Part shown: positions 5,338-6,642 of the stretch, one piece after another
How the letters are laid out: each line of letters starts with the position of its first letter
Position numbering within the stretch: the first letter of the stretch is position 1
NCBI GenBank assembly: GCA_016281165.1
Contig: JAEEIC010000198.1
Location: 1 to 6,642, forward strand
Source of the DNA: Bacillota bacterium
GTDB taxonomy: Bacteria; Bacillota; Clostridia; Peptostreptococcales; Anaerovoracaceae
Length of the DNA stretch: 6,642 bases
Reading direction: 5' to 3'
Notes under the pieces: generated by a model
The model's input: only the letters and a program-made list of their open reading frames with translations
Databases searched by the model: none
What the model was told of the DNA's origin: nothing
Made by a program: the position numbers and the translations under genes

Positions 5338-6198
5338 ATGGAGCTCATCATCATCACCGGCCTTTCGGGGGCGGGCAAGACCCAGGCCGTCCACTGCCTC
5401 GAGGACCTCGGATACTACTGCGTGGACAATATCCCGCCCGCTCTCATCAGCGAGTTCGTGAGGATAGGGGTCGACAGGGAGAGCCTCTCCAGGATGGGCT
5501 TCGTCGTCGACATCAGGGGCGGCGAGTTCTTCGACGACCTCACCGACGTCCTCTCCCAGCTCAAGGCCGCCGAGATCAACGTCAGGCTCATGTTCCTCGA
5601 CGCCTCCGACCAGGTCCTCGTCAGAAGATACAAGGAGACCCGCAGGGCCCATCCCCTGGCGCCCGGAGGGAACATCCGCGAGGGCATCAGGCTGGAGAGG
5701 GAAAAGCTCGCCATGGCGAGGAAGATGGCCGATTTCGTGATCGACACCTCCAGCCTCAAGACCGCCCAGCTCTACAGGCATATCACAGATCTTCTGCAGC
5801 CCGAGAACAGCGACGACGCCAGCTTCACCATCACCGTGGAGTCCTTCGGCTTCAAGTTCGGCATGCCCCTTGAGGCCGACTGGGTGCTCGACGCCCGCTT
5901 CCTGCAGAACCCCTTCTACGTGCCGAGCCTCAAGCATCTGACGGGCCGCAACCGGAAGGTGCGCGACTACGTCATGAAGAGCGGCGAGTGCGTGCGCTTC
6001 GCGGCCAGGATCGCGGGGGCCGTCATCGAGCTTCTGCCCAGCTACGTCAGAGAGGGCAAGTACCATCTCCACATCTCCATCGGCTGCACCGGCGGCCGCC
6101 ACAGGAGCGTAGTCGCGGCGGAGGAGCTGGCCTCGCGGCTGAGGGAGAACGGCCTTCAGGTCACCATCATCCACAGAGAGCTCGACAGGTCGAAGTAG
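5338..6198 (+). CDS. rapZ: RNase adapter / P-loop nucleotide-binding regulator RapZ (YvcJ family)
   Basis: The 286-residue protein has the usual length and both RapZ domains. The N-terminal kinase-like domain has a Walker A motif GLSGAGKT (8-15), DNIPPAL (30-36), VVDIRGGEFF (56-65) and RRYKETRRAHPL (96-107). The C-terminal domain has ESFGFKFGMPLEAD (168-181), VLDARFLQNPFY (183-194), LTG (201-203) and the phosphate-binding IGCTGGRHRSV (248-258). In E. coli RapZ binds GlcN6P and guides RNase E to the sRNA GlmZ, controlling GlmS and hence amino-sugar supply. In Gram-positives (B. subtilis YvcJ) the protein hydrolyses GTP and ATP, and its RNA role is less clear. Standing next to murB, a role in tuning cell-wall precursor supply is reasonable inference. 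GAGGAGG at 5325-5331 sits 6 nt before the ATG, inside the PHP gene. Confidence 0.96.
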   Translation: MELIIITGLSGAGKTQAVHCLEDLGYYCVDNIPPALISEFVRIGVDRESLSRMGFVVDIRGGEFFDDLTDVLSQLKAAEINVRLMFLDASDQVLVRRYKETRRAHPLAPGGNIREGIRLEREKLAMARKMADFVIDTSSLKTAQLYRHITDLLQPENSDDASFTITVESFGFKFGMPLEADWVLDARFLQNPFYVPSLKHLTGRNRKVRDYVMKSGECVRFAARIAGAVIELLPSYVREGKYHLHISIGCTGGRHRSVVAAEELASRLRENGLQVTIIHRELDRSK

Positions 6199-6210
6199 GG
6201 GAGACTCATC

Positions 6211-6642
6211 ATGTCCTTCGCGTCTGACGTAAAAAAGGAGCTCACGACCGCCAAGCCCGAAAAGAAGTGCTGCCAGCTGGCCGAGATCGCCCTTTATCTC
6301 CGGTTCTCGGGCAGCATAACCCTGAGCGGGGGCGTGGGCCTTCGCAGCAGCACCGAGAACCCCGCCGTGGCCAGGTATTACGCCGAGCTCATCAGGGAGT
6401 ATTTCGGCACCAGGACCAGAGTGAGCATCATCGAGGGCAGCGGTCTCTCCAAAGGCCGGCGCTACGAGCTCTTCATGGGCCCCGAGCTCAATTCCGACGC
6501 TATCCTGAGAGAGTGCGGCATACTCTCCGTGCGCGAGGGCAGCAATTACTTCACCGATACCATAGGCAGCGAGATCGCGAGAAAGAGATGCTGCAAGAAG
6601 GCGGCCCTCAAGGGGGCCTTCCTGGCCTCGGGCTCCGTCAGC
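6211..6642 (+). CDS. whiA: WhiA family DNA-binding regulator, 5' part
   Basis: The first 144 codons are present and the gene runs off the right edge. MSFASDVKKEL at the start, the CC pair at 20-21, LRFSGSITLSGG (30-41), STENPAVAR (47-55), ARKRCCKK (123... to 130 region) and GAFLASGSVS (135-144) match B. subtilis WhiA (YvcL) block for block. This half is the LAGLIDADG-like domain, which lacks endonuclease activity in WhiA; the helix-turn-helix C-terminal domain lies outside the window. WhiA acts in sporulation in Streptomyces and affects division and chromosome segregation in B. subtilis. AGGGGAG at 6197-6203 stands 7 nt before the ATG and begins within the rapZ stop codon. The 12-bp gap to rapZ leaves no room for yvcK, which stands between these two genes in many Gram-positives. 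Confidence 0.95.
   Translation, partial: MSFASDVKKELTTAKPEKKCCQLAEIALYLRFSGSITLSGGVGLRSSTENPAVARYYAELIREYFGTRTRVSIIEGSGLSKGRRYELFMGPELNSDAILRECGILSVREGSNYFTDTIGSEIARKRCCKKAALKGAFLASGSVS

Noticed and set aside
5169..5873. 234-codon + strand frame overlapping the PHP/rapZ junction
   Set aside because: The product is extremely rich in Arg, Gly, Pro, Gln and His, as expected of an out-of-frame reading of rapZ.
4945..6174. 409-codon open frame on the - strand across the PHP gene and rapZ
   Set aside because: It is antisense to two clearly identified genes, has the Gly/Ala/Val/Glu/Asp/Leu-rich make-up of a GC-rich shadow frame, and contains no recognisable domain.

Overview
The window is GC-rich bacterial DNA with strong AGGAG-type ribosome binding sites, two TTG starts and almost no non-coding space. 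The conserved block murB - PHP-domain gene - rapZ - whiA points to a Gram-positive organism, most likely a high-GC member of the Clostridia. This placement rests on gene order recalled from memory, not on a search.

Region 1 (1-1300) holds two convergent genes. The first is the 3' end of a class I glutamine amidotransferase-like hydrolase (+ strand, ends at 262). The second is a complete zinc-dependent medium-chain dehydrogenase on the - strand (1300 down to 269) that resembles the L-galactonate/L-idonate dehydrogenase group (LgoD/RspB type). Their stop codons are 6 bp apart.

Region 2 (1301-1479) is the only sizeable intergenic stretch. It carries two divergent sigma70/sigmaA-type promoters, one for the dehydrogenase and one for the next gene, and a palindrome over the + strand -10 box that could be an operator.

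Region 3 (1480-2946) is uxaE, the tagaturonate epimerase of hexuronate catabolism. Together with the divergent dehydrogenase it suggests a small sugar-acid module: L-galactonate (or a similar aldonate) to D-tagaturonate to D-fructuronate.

Region 4 (2977-6642) is a tightly packed + strand operon. It starts from a promoter squeezed into the 30 bp after uxaE. The genes are a Fic-fold protein whose catalytic motif is destroyed, murB (UDP-MurNAc formation for peptidoglycan), a PHP-superfamily metal-dependent phosphoesterase, rapZ (P-loop nucleotide-binding regulator) and the 5' part of whiA (DNA-binding regulator). Neighbouring genes overlap or are separated by no more than 12 bp, so they are probably co-transcribed and translationally coupled. 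The operon links cell-wall precursor synthesis to regulators of envelope metabolism and division.

The items most worth a second look are the degenerate Fic protein coupled to murB, the probable leaderless start of that gene, the absence of yvcK between rapZ and whiA, and the LgoD-like/UxaE pairing. I saw no RNA genes, CRISPR arrays, insertion sequences or integration sites.
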